The notes: generated from the sequence alone by a model not told the origin. A stretch of 64,000 nt of DNA from an uncultured Eubacterium sp. (GCA_945920185.1 CAMEJP010000002.1:42769-106768), one strand, 5' to 3'; positions 18,105 through 27,841 are shown, numbered from the stretch's first letter. Numbers and translations: made by a program.

Positions 18105-19024
18105 TGAAAGTATTAGTTACAGGTGTTGGCGGTCAACTTGGTCATGACGTAGTAAATGAGCTGGCTGCAAGAGGTCATGAGGCAGTGGGAAGCGACATAG
18201 CAGAAAGCTATTCAGGCGTTGCAGACGGTTCTGCCGTTACAAAAGCAGCTTATGTGTCTTTGGATATAACTGATGCGGCTGCAGTTGAAAAAGTCATAAG
18301 AGAAGTTAATCCGGAGGCTGTCATTCACTGTGCGGCATGGACTGCCGTTGATATGGCAGAGGATGACGATAAGGTTGAAAAGGTTCGCGCAATCAATGCA
18401 GGCGGTACAAAGAATATCGCACTTATGTGCAAGGAACTTGACTGCAAAATGATTTATATATCTACAGACTATGTGTTTGACGGACAGGGAACAAAGCCGT
18501 GGGAACCTGACTGCAAGGATTATAAGCCTCTTAATGTCTATGGACAGACAAAGCTTGAAGGAGAGCAGGCCGTCAGCGGACTGCTTGAAAAGTATTTCAT
18601 TGTCCGCATAGCATGGGTGTTTGGATTAAACGGAAAGAATTTCATAAAGACTATGCTGAATGTAGGAAAGAATCACGACACCGTAAGAGTGGTAAATGAC
18701 CAGATAGGTACGCCTACCTACACGCTTGACCTTGCAAGACTTCTTGTTGATATGGCAGAGTCAGAAAAATACGGATACTATCATGCCACTAATGAGGGCG
18801 GATATATTTCATGGTATGATTTTACCTGTGAGATATTTAAGCAGGCAGGCTACGGCACTAAGGTGGTTCCCGTAACTACTGAAGAGTACGGTCTTTCAAA
18901 GGCTGCGCGTCCGTTTAATTCAAGGCTTGATAAGAGCAAGCTTGTAACTGCGGGATTTACACCGCTTCCGACATGGCAGGACGCTCTTTCACGCTATTTG
19001 AAGGAATTAGAAAATCAGGCATAG
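18104..19024 (+). CDS. rfbD: dTDP-4-dehydrorhamnose reductase
   Basis: RfbD reduces dTDP-4-keto-L-rhamnose with NADPH to dTDP-L-rhamnose, the last step of the pathway. The 306-residue protein has GVGGQLGHDV at the cofactor site, STDYVFDGQG, and the YGQTKLEGE catalytic YxxxK. The gene is coupled to rfbB by a TAATG overlap. The order B-D-C places the last-step enzyme before the epimerase RfbC. Confidence 0.95.
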   Translation: MKVLVTGVGGQLGHDVVNELAARGHEAVGSDIAESYSGVADGSAVTKAAYVSLDITDAAAVEKVIREVNPEAVIHCAAWTAVDMAEDDDKVEKVRAINAGGTKNIALMCKELDCKMIYISTDYVFDGQGTKPWEPDCKDYKPLNVYGQTKLEGEQAVSGLLEKYFIVRIAWVFGLNGKNFIKTMLNVGKNHDTVRVVNDQIGTPTYTLDLARLLVDMAESEKYGYYHATNEGGYISWYDFTCEIFKQAGYGTKVVPVTTEEYGLSKAARPFNSRLDKSKLVTAGFTPLPTWQDALSRYLKELENQA

Positions 19025-19091
19025 GAATGCTGTGGCGCAGCCGCAGAGATGTTGCGGTGCGTATTTATAACATTTCGGAATGGAGATAACA

Positions 19092-19694
19092 ATGGGAAAG
19101 ATTAAAGTTACCAATTGTGACATAGAAGGCTTGTATGTAATAGAGCCGACTGTATTCGGCGATGAGCGCGGATACTTTATGGAAACATACAATTATAATG
19201 ATATGAAAGAGGCAGGGCTTGACATGGAGTTCGTTCAGGACAATCAGTCAATGAGCGCCAAGGGCGTACTCAGAGGACTTCATTTTCAGAAGCAGTATCC
19301 GCAGGGTAAGCTTGTGAGGGTGGTTCGAGGCAAAGTATTTGATGTGGCAGTTGATTTGCGTGCTGATTCAAAAACTTACGGTAAATGGTTTGGCGTTGAA
19401 CTCTCAGCAGAAAACAAAAAGCAGTTTTATATTTCACCGGGATTTGCACACGGCTTTGTAGTGCTTTCGGATGAAGCAGAATTTTGCTACAAATGCACGG
19501 ACTTCTATCATCCTAATGATGAGGGAGGCGTGGCATGGAATGATCCGGACATAGGAATTGAGTGGCCGGAAATTGTAGGTGAGTATAAGGGAAGCGCAAG
19601 CGCAGAAGGCTATGCTTTGTCAGACGGAACAAAGCTTAACCTGTCAGATAAGGATCAGAAGTGGCAGGGAATTAAAGATACATTTAAGTTTTAG
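19092..19694 (+). CDS. rfbC: dTDP-4-dehydrorhamnose 3,5-epimerase
   Basis: RfbC epimerises C3 and C5 of dTDP-4-keto-6-deoxyglucose. The 200-residue cupin has FGDERGYFMETYN, RGLHFQ with its catalytic His, PQGKLVRVVRGKVFDVAVDL and the SPGFAHGFVVLSD block. ATG 19092 is chosen because GGAG lies seven bases upstream; an in-frame ATG at 19080 overlaps that site. The 67-base gap after rfbD holds an imperfect hairpin (GCCGCA at 19040-19045 with TGCGGT at 19053-19058). Confidence 0.95.
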   Translation: MGKIKVTNCDIEGLYVIEPTVFGDERGYFMETYNYNDMKEAGLDMEFVQDNQSMSAKGVLRGLHFQKQYPQGKLVRVVRGKVFDVAVDLRADSKTYGKWFGVELSAENKKQFYISPGFAHGFVVLSDEAEFCYKCTDFYHPNDEGGVAWNDPDIGIEWPEIVGEYKGSASAEGYALSDGTKLNLSDKDQKWQGIKDTFKF

Positions 19695-19702
19695 GCATCG
19701 GC

Positions 19703-19728
19703 AAAGTAATGCTTTCGGGCATTACTTT
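19703..19728 (+). terminator. Hairpin after rfbC
   Basis: AAAGTAATGC (19703-19712) pairs perfectly with GCATTACTTT (19719-19728) around a six-base loop, only nine bases after the rfbC stop. The following T run is short (TTTTC), so it may act as a weak terminator or attenuator inside the locus. Confidence 0.6.
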
Positions 19729-19780
19729 TCGTGCGTTGAAAGCAAAAGAAGTTTTGAAGGTTGCAGAAATGAAGGCAAAT

Positions 19781-20566
19781 ATGAATCATACGTTTGTTAT
19801 ATGTGCATATAAGGAAAGTCCGTTTCTGGAAGAATGTGTAAAGTCGCTGTTAGCACAGAGCGAGAGCTCAGTGATAAAACTTGCCACATCAACTCCTAAT
19901 GATTATATTATACATATCTCCCAAAAATATAATATAGATATGTATGTCAATGATGGGGAAAATGGTATTGCGGGTGACTGGAATTTTGCATACAGCCTGA
20001 CAGATACGGAATATGTTACGATTGCACATCAGGATGACATATATGAAAGTGAATATGCCAAGCGAGTACTTGAAAAGCTTAATACATGCAGGAAGAAGCC
20101 TCTTATTGCCTTTACTGATTATGGTGAAATAAAGTATGGAAAAAGAGAGAAATCAACGGCATTACTCAAGATAAAAAGAATGCTTCTGCTACCGATACGT
20201 CCTAAATGTATGCAAAATAAGAAATGGATAAAGCGAGGGATTCTTTCGCTTGGTAATCCTATATGCTGTCCGTCAGTAACGTATGCCAGGAAAAATATTC
20301 CTGATAAGCTGTTTATGACGCATTTCAGAAGTAATGTTGACTGGGAAACATGGGAGAGGCTTTCAAAGCTTGACGGTTCTTTTGTATATTGCAAAGATGT
20401 GCTTATGTTTCATAGAATTCACGAAGGCTCAGAAACGAGTTCCGTAATAAATGAAAATAAGCGCGGGCAGGAGGATTATGAAATGTTTCAAAAATTCTGG
20501 CCACGATTTATTGCAAAAATGCTGACAAAAAAGTATGCATCAAGCGAGAAATACAATAAGGGTTAG
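19781..20566 (+). CDS. Glycosyltransferase family 2
   Basis: A GT-A glycosyltransferase of about 261 residues, with HTFVICAYKESPFLEECV at the N-terminus, an ATSTPNDY segment, the acidic IAHQDDIY motif and NVDWETWERL further on. It resembles family 2 enzymes of surface polysaccharide loci that have Ser/Thr-rich donor loops in place of DDGS. The start is uncertain: ATG 19769 has GAAGG eight bases upstream, ATG 19781 fits the family N-terminus better, and the frame is open back to 19709 inside the hairpin after rfbC. Confidence 0.8.
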   Translation: MNHTFVICAYKESPFLEECVKSLLAQSESSVIKLATSTPNDYIIHISQKYNIDMYVNDGENGIAGDWNFAYSLTDTEYVTIAHQDDIYESEYAKRVLEKLNTCRKKPLIAFTDYGEIKYGKREKSTALLKIKRMLLLPIRPKCMQNKKWIKRGILSLGNPICCPSVTYARKNIPDKLFMTHFRSNVDWETWERLSKLDGSFVYCKDVLMFHRIHEGSETSSVINENKRGQEDYEMFQKFWPRFIAKMLTKKYASSEKYNKG

Positions 20567-20570
20567 GAAG

Positions 20571-21253
20571 GATATACTTGTTATAATACCTGCATACAAT
20601 GAAGAGCTGAATATAGAGCGGGGTGTGGACGAGCTTATAGAAAAATATCCGCAGTATGATTATGTTGTGGTAAATGACGGCTCAAAGGATAATACGGCAA
20701 AAATATGCAGAAAAAGAGGATATAATCTGCTTGATTTGCCGGTAAATTTAGGACTTGCCGGAGCTTTTTAGACAGGACTTAAATATGCATATTATAAAGG
20801 ATATGAGTATGCCATACAGTTTGACGCCGATGGTCAGCACAGACCTGAGTATATAGCCGGTATGGCAGAAGAACTGAAAAAGGGTGCAGATGTTGTCATC
20901 GGTTCAAGATTTGTTACCGAAAAGAAGAGTATGTTACCGAGAATGCTCGGAAGCAGGCTCATATCTTTAGCCATAAAAATCACTACCGGAAAAAGAATAA
21001 ACGATCCTACATCAGGTATGCGAATGTTTAACAGGAAGCTCATTAAGGAAATGGCGCAGAATATGAATTACGGACCGAAACCGGACACCTATCATATCTT
21101 ATAAAAAATGGCGCAAAAGTATCAGAGGTACAGGTAAAGATGGAAGAAAGAATTGCAGGAGAAAGCTATCTGAATTTTGCCAAATCCATTTCCTATATGA
21201 TTAGAATGGTAACTTCAATACTCTTTATTCAGAACTTCAGAAAGAGAGGATGA
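20571..21253 (+). pseudogene. Broken polyprenyl-phosphate-type glycosyltransferase (GT2, DPM1-like)
   Basis: Translated with two corrections this is a complete GT2 of the dolichol/polyprenyl-phosphate sugar synthase type: ILVIIPAYNEELNI, VVVNDGSKDNT, FDADGQHRPEY and VIGSRF are all intact. Three faults are visible. There is no ATG, GTG or TTG at the expected start after GGAAGG (20566-20571). An in-frame TAG at 20769-20771 replaces the residue before TGLKYAYYKG, usually Gln. Near 21087 the frame shifts by one base, as if one C of a CCC run were lost, and the tail continues in another frame to a TGA at 21251-21253. The DUF2304 partner gene follows directly. Confidence 0.85.
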
Positions 21254-21255
21254 CA

Positions 21256-21606
21256 ATGTCGATATCGTTAAGAATTATACTGATTGCTGTGTCAGTGCTT
21301 ACGGTACTATTTATGATAAGCAAGATAAGAAAGACAAAGCTTCAGATAGAATATGCCATATTTTGGCTGGGATTTTCGGTGCTTCTTCTCGTGTTCAGCA
21401 TATTCCCTCAGATTGCGATGTGGATGTCTGATATATGCGGTATAGAATCACCTGCCAATTTTATTTTTCTTTTTGTTATATTTATTCTTCTTATTAATCA
21501 GTTTAATATGACTATTAAGCTGTCAAATGCAGAGAGCCGTACTGCAGGCATTATACAGGAGACGGCTATCAGGGAAAAGATGAAAAAGGATGAGAAATGT
21601 GACTGA
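21256..21606 (+). CDS. DUF2304 membrane protein
   Basis: A 116-residue protein with three hydrophobic segments and a charged C-terminus fits DUF2304, a family usually encoded next to a DPM1-like GT2 and thought to assist it at the membrane. That partner is the pseudogene just upstream, so this protein may have lost its role. ATG 21256 follows AGAGG by six bases; an ATG at 21250 overlaps the site. Its 3' end overlaps the flippase gene. Confidence 0.75.
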   Translation: MSISLRIILIAVSVLTVLFMISKIRKTKLQIEYAIFWLGFSVLLLVFSIFPQIAMWMSDICGIESPANFIFLFVIFILLINQFNMTIKLSNAESRTAGIIQETAIREKMKKDEKCD

Positions 21607-22882
21607 TACAAAGAAAATATTTTTTTGGAATATGACAGGCAGCTTAATCAGCGCATTATCCAGCGTAATACTTTTTATGCTTGTTACACGTTTTCTTGAC
21701 AACGCTGATGCAGACATATTCAGCCTGGCATTTTCCGTCTCTCAGATGTTTATGACCATCTCTTCCTTTCATGTAAGAGTGTTTCAGTCTACTGATATAA
21801 TTGAAAAATACAGTTTTAAGGATTATTTTCACTTCAGGATATTTACCTGCACACTTATGCTTGTCACATCAATAGTGTATGTGGCAGCTAACGGATACAC
21901 CGGAGAGAAAGCGCTCGTGGTGCTTCTTCTTGGCATATTCAGAATTGCCGATGCAATAGCGGATGTGTATGAAGGTAATTTCCAGCAGAAGGAAAGACTT
22001 GATATAGCAGGAAAATCACTGACTTATCGATTCCTTACGGCAACTGTTCTGTTTGGCATAAGCGTGTGGCTGACAGGCAGTCTGATTGTCGGATGTATAA
22101 TACTGATAGTTGTGACCTTTGCAACCATATTGCTATATGACCATCGTATGAATAAGGAGCTTTTTGTGCTCCGAAGTCATGATAACGAGGCAAAGCATAT
22201 AATTCATATATGTAAAGAGCTTTTTATGAAATGTTTTCCAATATTTTTAGACGGTTTTCTCATAATAGCCATATTTAACATACCAAAGACGGTTATTGAT
22301 AAGGCTATTACGGGAGGGATTATGCCGGAGGGCCATCTTGCATACTATAACATTATATTTATGCCTGCCTCTACCATCAATCTTTTGTTTATACTTTTAA
22401 GGCCACTGATAACTAAAATGGCTATTCTTCTTAAAGAAAATAAACTTAAACAGATGATGGACATTATCTGCAAAATGGTACTGGGAGTAATCGGTTGTAC
22501 GCTTGTGGCTACGGCTGTATGTTATCTTATCGGAATACCGGTGCTTAATCTGTTCTACGGAAAAGACATAAGTCCGTTTAAGACAGAACTTATAATACTT
22601 GTGGCAGCAGGCGGCATAAGCACACTTGCCACTCTTTGCGACAATATCATAACAATATTGAGAAGACAAAAATATCTTGTGGCGGCATACATTGTATCTA
22701 TCATAGTTACATACGTAGTGTGTGAACCGATGCTGATAGAATATGGTATGCTGGGCGCGGCATTTACATTTGCCATATCAATGATATGTCTTTTTGCAAT
22801 ATCGGCAGTCATATTGATAACAGTGCTTTACAGCGTGGTGGCAAAGCACAGGAAGCAATGCCCTGAAATGGAGAAAGAGTAA
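21590..22882 (+). CDS. Polysaccharide flippase (Wzx/MOP superfamily)
   Basis: A 430-residue integral membrane protein with about 12 helices. The N-terminus FFWNMTGSLISALSSVILFMLVTRFLDNADADIFSLAFS is typical of MOP-family exporters of lipid-linked oligosaccharides (compare positions 30-60 with Wzx and teichuronic acid flippases). It starts 17 bases inside the DUF2304 gene. A second export route beside Wzm/Wzt in the same locus suggests either two polymers or a role for this protein in flipping a smaller lipid-linked unit. Confidence 0.82.
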   Translation: MRNVTDTKKIFFWNMTGSLISALSSVILFMLVTRFLDNADADIFSLAFSVSQMFMTISSFHVRVFQSTDIIEKYSFKDYFHFRIFTCTLMLVTSIVYVAANGYTGEKALVVLLLGIFRIADAIADVYEGNFQQKERLDIAGKSLTYRFLTATVLFGISVWLTGSLIVGCIILIVVTFATILLYDHRMNKELFVLRSHDNEAKHIIHICKELFMKCFPIFLDGFLIIAIFNIPKTVIDKAITGGIMPEGHLAYYNIIFMPASTINLLFILLRPLITKMAILLKENKLKQMMDIICKMVLGVIGCTLVATAVCYLIGIPVLNLFYGKDISPFKTELIILVAAGGISTLATLCDNIITILRRQKYLVAAYIVSIIVTYVVCEPMLIEYGMLGAAFTFAISMICLFAISAVILITVLYSVVAKHRKQCPEMEKE

Positions 22883-22885
22883 ATT

Positions 22886-24634
22886 ATGAAAAAAGTTAAA
22901 GCTGACGTTATAAGGAATTATTTATCTGTCCTTGTAGTGATGATAGTGTTAATGAATATATTTTACAATTCCTTTTATTTTGCCTATGAAGGATTTTCAA
23001 AAAGAAAATTTGTGATGTGGGCAATCATAGTATTCGGAATAGTGGCGGTACCGATACTTTCGGTGCTTATAAAGCCTTTGAGAAGGCTTGTGACAAGGAT
23101 TATTGAAAAGGTCAGGAGCTTTTTAAAAAAAATGTATTACAACTGGCAAAAGATTCTGCTCTTTTGCGCAGTGCTTGTTGCGATTATAGTGATATCGGCA
23201 GTTGTCGGCAAACTTTTTGAAAATGTAAACATAGGGTATATGGCGTTTGGCGTACTGTTTATAGTACAGTATATACTGTTTTTTAAGAATACATTTGCCG
23301 TAAAGCCGGAACTTTTATTTCTTGTAACAGCTCTTACTGTGGGTAGCGTATTCATAGGTGTATCTCCTGCAAGACTCGGAGTATCATGGGATGATCAGAT
23401 ACATTATGAGCGCACGCTCAACCTGTCAAACTACTTAAACGGCATAATATATGATGCCGATATTCAGATTATAAGTGATTGCGACAGAGATGATGCTCCT
23501 ATGTGCGCTTATGACAGGGATACAAGGAAGGCATACTATGAAAAATTAAATAATCTCTATGAAACAAGGACAAGCTATGTGTATTCCTTTAGTGAAATTG
23601 ACATATGGTCCGTTGCCTATATTCCTTCGGCAATAGGAATTGTGATTGGAAGAGGGTTTCATATGTCCTTTGTTCATACATTTATGATGGGAAGACTTTT
23701 CAATCTTCTCGCATACAGCATAATCATATATTTTGCAATTAAAAAGCTGAGGTACGCAAAAGTACTTGCGGCTACGGTCGGGCTTTTGCCGACAAGTCTT
23801 TTTATGGCATGCTGCTATTCATATGACTCCTGGGTAATGGCATTTTGTATGTTGGGATATGCCTATTTTGCATACGAAATCCAGAATATGGAAAGAAAAG
23901 TATCAGCAAAAAATATGGTTCTGTCGATATTGTTTATAGTTGTCGGATGTATGCCGAAGTCTGTATATTTTCCGCTTCTGTTCCCGCTTCTTTTTATGCC
24001 TGCAAAGAAGTTTGAGAGCAAAAAGCAGAGAACCATGTATTATGTTTATATTGTTTTGGCAGCACTGTTTCTGGTAGCCTCATTTATAATACCGACAATA
24101 ACCTCAACCTCAGCTCTTACAGACATAAGAGGAGATGAGGGAGTCGATTCAGGTGAGCAGATAAGCTATATTCTTCATAATCCGCTTACTTATGCTAAGG
24201 TGTTGTTCAGTTTTATGGCTGATTTTTTTAGTCTTGATGCTACGGATGAATACACCCAGTTTTTCGCATATATGGGAATGGGAAAATATGTGGTGCTTGC
24301 CACGACGATTGTAATTGTTGTAGCTTTCTTAGACAGGAATGCAAACCGTTATAAGACGGGGGTTCCAAGAATTGCCACGTTTATAGGAGCGCTTGGAGCC
24401 ATAATGCTTTGTGCAACTGCATTATACATTTCATTTACGAAAGTAGGCAGCACTACGGTAAAGGGCTGTTCGCCGAGATATATACTTCCTATAGTATTTC
24501 CGGTGCTGTATGCTGTCGGTTCTGACGGAGTGAGTAACAAATTTAACAGAAAGATGTTTGTAAGCATACCCATACTTATAATGGCGGCAACATTTATGAT
24601 AAATATATACGAATTATGTGTTAAACTCTATTAA
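22886..24634 (+). CDS. DUF2142 multi-pass membrane protein
   Basis: A 582-residue protein with about 12 to 14 hydrophobic segments. The extracytoplasmic loop after a membrane segment has SPARLGVSWDDQIHYERTLNL, the sort of acidic WDD/E motif seen in the first outer loop of GT-C enzymes and in DUF2142 proteins. A GT-C-like role, adding sugars from a polyprenyl-phosphate donor on the outer face, is plausible. The only visible enzyme likely to make such a donor in this locus is the broken GT2 at 20571-21253. GGAGAAAGAG lies before ATG 22886. Confidence 0.75.
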   Translation: MKKVKADVIRNYLSVLVVMIVLMNIFYNSFYFAYEGFSKRKFVMWAIIVFGIVAVPILSVLIKPLRRLVTRIIEKVRSFLKKMYYNWQKILLFCAVLVAIIVISAVVGKLFENVNIGYMAFGVLFIVQYILFFKNTFAVKPELLFLVTALTVGSVFIGVSPARLGVSWDDQIHYERTLNLSNYLNGIIYDADIQIISDCDRDDAPMCAYDRDTRKAYYEKLNNLYETRTSYVYSFSEIDIWSVAYIPSAIGIVIGRGFHMSFVHTFMMGRLFNLLAYSIIIYFAIKKLRYAKVLAATVGLLPTSLFMACCYSYDSWVMAFCMLGYAYFAYEIQNMERKVSAKNMVLSILFIVVGCMPKSVYFPLLFPLLFMPAKKFESKKQRTMYYVYIVLAALFLVASFIIPTITSTSALTDIRGDEGVDSGEQISYILHNPLTYAKVLFSFMADFFSLDATDEYTQFFAYMGMGKYVVLATTIVIVVAFLDRNANRYKTGVPRIATFIGALGAIMLCATALYISFTKVGSTTVKGCSPRYILPIVFPVLYAVGSDGVSNKFNRKMFVSIPILIMAATFMINIYELCVKLY

Positions 24635-24650
24635 AAGGAAAGGTCTGGCT

Positions 24651-26450
24651 ATGAGAAGAATACTGAGATTATTGAAAAAAGGTCTGATAAGTGTGAAGCA
24701 GCATGGTATCAGATACACCTTAAGAAAGGTGAAAATGAAGTTTAAAGTACGCAGTGAGGCAAAAAAAGCCGCAAAGGCAGCAAAGACGCCGGCAGCAGAA
24801 CCTGTCGTGAACATTTTTGAACTGCAAAAAAGTATGGAACTGCCACCTATAGAAGAGAAAATTAAATTTTCGGTGCTGGTTCCGCTTTATAACACTAAGG
24901 AGCAGCTTCTTAAAGAGATGATAGAGTCGGTGCTTGACCAGCGTTATAAAAACTTTGAACTTTGCCTTGCCGACGGAAGTACGCCTGAGTGCGGGTATGT
25001 TGAAACGGTGTGCAGGGAATATGCGGCTAAGGATGAGCGTGTGCACTACGAAAGACTTGAGAAAAATCTCGGCATATCAGAAAATACCAATGCCTGTGCC
25101 AAAATGGCAACGGGTGAGTATATAGTATTGTTTGATCATGATGACCTTATGAGTCCGATAGCACTTTATAAAAATGCAGCTGCTATTATTGACACAGGTG
25201 CGGATGTTCTCTATTCGGATGAGGATCATATAACCGAAAAGGGCGAACATATCTCTCCTCTTTATAAGCCCGACTGGTCTAGAGATCTTTTATACAGCCA
25301 GATGTATGTATGCCACCTTTTTGTATTTAGGAGAGAACTTTTTGAGAAGATAGGCGGATTCAGAAAGGCATATGACGGAAGTCAGGATTATGACCTTATG
25401 TTAAGGCTTTCAGAGCATACGGAAAATATAGTCCATATACCGGAAATATTGTATTCATGGAGAGAAACAGAGAGTTCTACGGCAAATAATGCATCTTCAA
25501 AGCCGTATGCACATACGGCAGGACTTAATGCCTTAAACGACCATTTAAAGAGAATGTACGGTGGAAAGGCAAAGGCATATGACGGAAAGTACACGTTTAC
25601 ATTTGACACAAGGTTTGACACTATATCGGATAAGCCTTTGGTATCTGTCATAATGCCGATGAAAGATTATGCACAGTTGTCAGATGACTGTGTAAAAAGT
25701 ATAATTAAGAAGACAAAATATCAAAATTATGAGATAATAATACTTGATAACCGTTCAGAGAAGGAGGAAACCTTCAAATGGTTTTCAAAGATTGAGAAAT
25801 TTGACAAAAGAATCAGGGTTGTCAAGGCGGATATGGAGTTTAACTGGTCTAAGCTCAATAACTTCGGTATATCGAAGGCAAAGGGAGAGGTATACATTTT
25901 CCTTAACAATGATATTGTGGTGGATTCCCCTGACTGGATGGAACGACTGACAGAAAATGCCATGAGGGATGATGTCGGCGTTGTAGGACCGCTTCTTTTG
26001 TATCCGGATAAGACCATACAACACGCAGGCGTTGTCATTGGCTTTGGCGGCTGGGCAGATCATGTGTACAAGGCAGCTTATCCTGTACATGTCGGAACAC
26101 CGTACATTTCACCTATGATTACGAGAAATGTAAGTGCGGTAACGGGAGCCTGTATGGCTATATCGAAGAAAACCATTGAAAAAATTGGACTTTTTGACGA
26201 TACTTTTATCATATGCGGAAGTGATGTGGAGATATGCGTAAGAGCCTACAATGCGGGGCTTAGAAATGTGTACGCTCCGTATGCCGTTTTGTACCATTAC
26301 GAGTCAAAGACAAGAGATGCAAAGGCAATACCTCAGATAGATTTTGAAAAGTCGGCTGCCTGCTACAGCCAGTTTAAGGAGTCCGGCGACCCATATTACA
26401 ATATAAATCTTGATCTTAACAGTCCGTGTCCGAAGGAGAAAAAAAGATGA
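24651..26450 (+). CDS. Two-domain glycosyltransferase family 2
   Basis: This 599-residue protein carries two GT-A domains, each with the family pattern: FSVLVPLYNTKEQLLKEMIESV with FDHDDLMSP (about residues 75-185), and VSVIMPMKDYAQLSDDCV with ILDNRS and FLNNDIVVDSPDWMERL (about 330-430). A basic N-terminal region of about 60 residues could bind the membrane surface. Such bifunctional GT2 proteins are found in rhamnan and S-layer glycan loci. ATG 24651 has AAGGAAAGG upstream; the frame opens at 24618 inside the DUF2142 gene. Confidence 0.88.
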   Translation: MRRILRLLKKGLISVKQHGIRYTLRKVKMKFKVRSEAKKAAKAAKTPAAEPVVNIFELQKSMELPPIEEKIKFSVLVPLYNTKEQLLKEMIESVLDQRYKNFELCLADGSTPECGYVETVCREYAAKDERVHYERLEKNLGISENTNACAKMATGEYIVLFDHDDLMSPIALYKNAAAIIDTGADVLYSDEDHITEKGEHISPLYKPDWSRDLLYSQMYVCHLFVFRRELFEKIGGFRKAYDGSQDYDLMLRLSEHTENIVHIPEILYSWRETESSTANNASSKPYAHTAGLNALNDHLKRMYGGKAKAYDGKYTFTFDTRFDTISDKPLVSVIMPMKDYAQLSDDCVKSIIKKTKYQNYEIIILDNRSEKEETFKWFSKIEKFDKRIRVVKADMEFNWSKLNNFGISKAKGEVYIFLNNDIVVDSPDWMERLTENAMRDDVGVVGPLLLYPDKTIQHAGVVIGFGGWADHVYKAAYPVHVGTPYISPMITRNVSAVTGACMAISKKTIEKIGLFDDTFIICGSDVEICVRAYNAGLRNVYAPYAVLYHYESKTRDAKAIPQIDFEKSAACYSQFKESGDPYYNINLDLNSPCPKEKKR

Positions 26451-26472
26451 TGCGGTAATTAATCTTTTACGG

Positions 26473-26495
26473 GTTTGTGTCGAAGCGTCACAAAC
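26473..26495 (+). promoter_or_regulatory. Leader hairpin before the WsaF-like gene
   Basis: GTTTGTG (26473-26479) pairs with CACAAAC (26489-26495). As at 13874-13910, the hairpin comes shortly before the conserved 30-bp leader repeat and has no T run. Confidence 0.5.
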
Positions 26496-26510
26496 ATCGA
26501 ATATCAGAAC

Positions 26511-26540
26511 CTACGCTAACGCTTCGGAATGCGAGGAAAT
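26511..26540 (+). repeat. 30-bp leader repeat, copy 2
   Basis: This stretch matches 13911-13940 at 27 of 30 bases and ends next to the ATG at 26542. The shared core TACGCTAACGCTTC is followed by GGAATGCGAGG, which includes the ribosome binding site. Confidence 0.75.
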
Positions 26541-26541
26541 T

Positions 26542-27819
26542 ATGAGTTTATCAGGTGTAAAAAGATTTGTAAAGAACAATAAAGTATTAGCTCCGATAGC
26601 CTACAAGGTTAAAGGAAAAATGGAAGAAAACACAGCGGCAGAAAAGACGGTGGATGTGAATATCCCAGAAGTTATGCCTATATCGGCAAGAAGGGATGAT
26701 TCATATTCCGGTTCGCTCAGAATCAACATAATATGTCCTTCAGTAGATAAAAAGCATGTGTTCGGAGGAATCGCAACAGCCCTTGATTTCTTTAAAAAGC
26801 TGGGAGCTGCATGTAAGGCAGATTTAAGAATTATAGTCACTGACGCACAGGTTGACAGGGCAAATATGATAAGCCTTCCTGAGTATGAAGTCATTGACTG
26901 TGAGGCTGTAAGCAGTGCTTCACATCAGATTGTGCCTTTTGCTTCAAGATACAACAAAACCATACCTGTGGCGGCAAATGATGTGTTTGTGTGCACGGGC
27001 TGGTGGACTGTGGTAAATATATACGATACCTTAAAATGGCAGGCAAAGACCTACGCCATTGAGGAGAAGCCGATTATATATCTGATACAGGACTATGAGC
27101 CGGGATTTTATGCGTGGTCGTCAAGATATATGATGGCGGACAGCACATACAGACTTGACATTAAAACCATTGCGGTATTTAATTCAAAGCTTCTTAAGGA
27201 TTATTTTGATGAAAACGGATATACTTTCTATAAGTCATTCTGTTTTGACCCGATAATAAATGCGGGCCTAAAAAAGTACATCCAGAGCTACAACGGCGGC
27301 ATTGAAAGAAAGAAGCAGATTATAATATACGGAAGACCAAGCGTTGCAAGAAATGCTTTTGAACTTATTATAGCAGCGCTGAAGGAGTGGTCGTTAAAGT
27401 ATGAAAAGGCGTCTGAGTGGAGGGTTATATCTGCCGGAGAAAACTTTAAGGATATAGACCTTTACAACGGTATGAAGGTTTCGTCGCTCGGAAAGTTAAG
27501 TATTGAAGATTATGCAAAGACAATGCTTGAGACAAGTGTGGGCATATCTCTTATGGTATCTCCTCATCCGAGTTATCCGCCTCTTGAAATGTCAACCTTT
27601 GGTATAAAGACAATAACTAACTGTTACGGCAGCAAAGATTTGTCGTCATTCAACGAAAATATTGTGTCACTTAAGAACTGTTCCACAAATACCCTGTGTG
27701 AAACTCTTATGAAGCTTTGCGACGGATATTCTAAAGAAGGCGGTGCCGTAAAGACGGATACGGATTATTTTGAACGTGAAGACATTTTTACGGAAATTAT
27801 TGAAGAGATTAAAAAGTGA
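26542..27819 (+). CDS. WsaF-like rhamnosyltransferase
   Basis: A 425-residue GT-B protein. The segment IIYLIQDYEPGFYAWSSRY, the INIICPSVDKKHVFGGI start and the C-terminal SPHPSYPPLEMSTFG strongly recall WsaF, a rhamnosyltransferase of the Geobacillus S-layer glycan that uses dTDP-L-rhamnose. That donor is made by the rfb genes in this locus. ATG 26542 is chosen for the GAGG site in the leader repeat; the frame is open back to 26410 inside the previous gene. It is the last sugar-transfer gene of the locus. Confidence 0.82.
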   Translation: MSLSGVKRFVKNNKVLAPIAYKVKGKMEENTAAEKTVDVNIPEVMPISARRDDSYSGSLRINIICPSVDKKHVFGGIATALDFFKKLGAACKADLRIIVTDAQVDRANMISLPEYEVIDCEAVSSASHQIVPFASRYNKTIPVAANDVFVCTGWWTVVNIYDTLKWQAKTYAIEEKPIIYLIQDYEPGFYAWSSRYMMADSTYRLDIKTIAVFNSKLLKDYFDENGYTFYKSFCFDPIINAGLKKYIQSYNGGIERKKQIIIYGRPSVARNAFELIIAALKEWSLKYEKASEWRVISAGENFKDIDLYNGMKVSSLGKLSIEDYAKTMLETSVGISLMVSPHPSYPPLEMSTFGIKTITNCYGSKDLSSFNENIVSLKNCSTNTLCETLMKLCDGYSKEGGAVKTDTDYFEREDIFTEIIEEIKK

Positions 27820-27841
27820 GTTTAATGCAAGGAGTTGTTTT

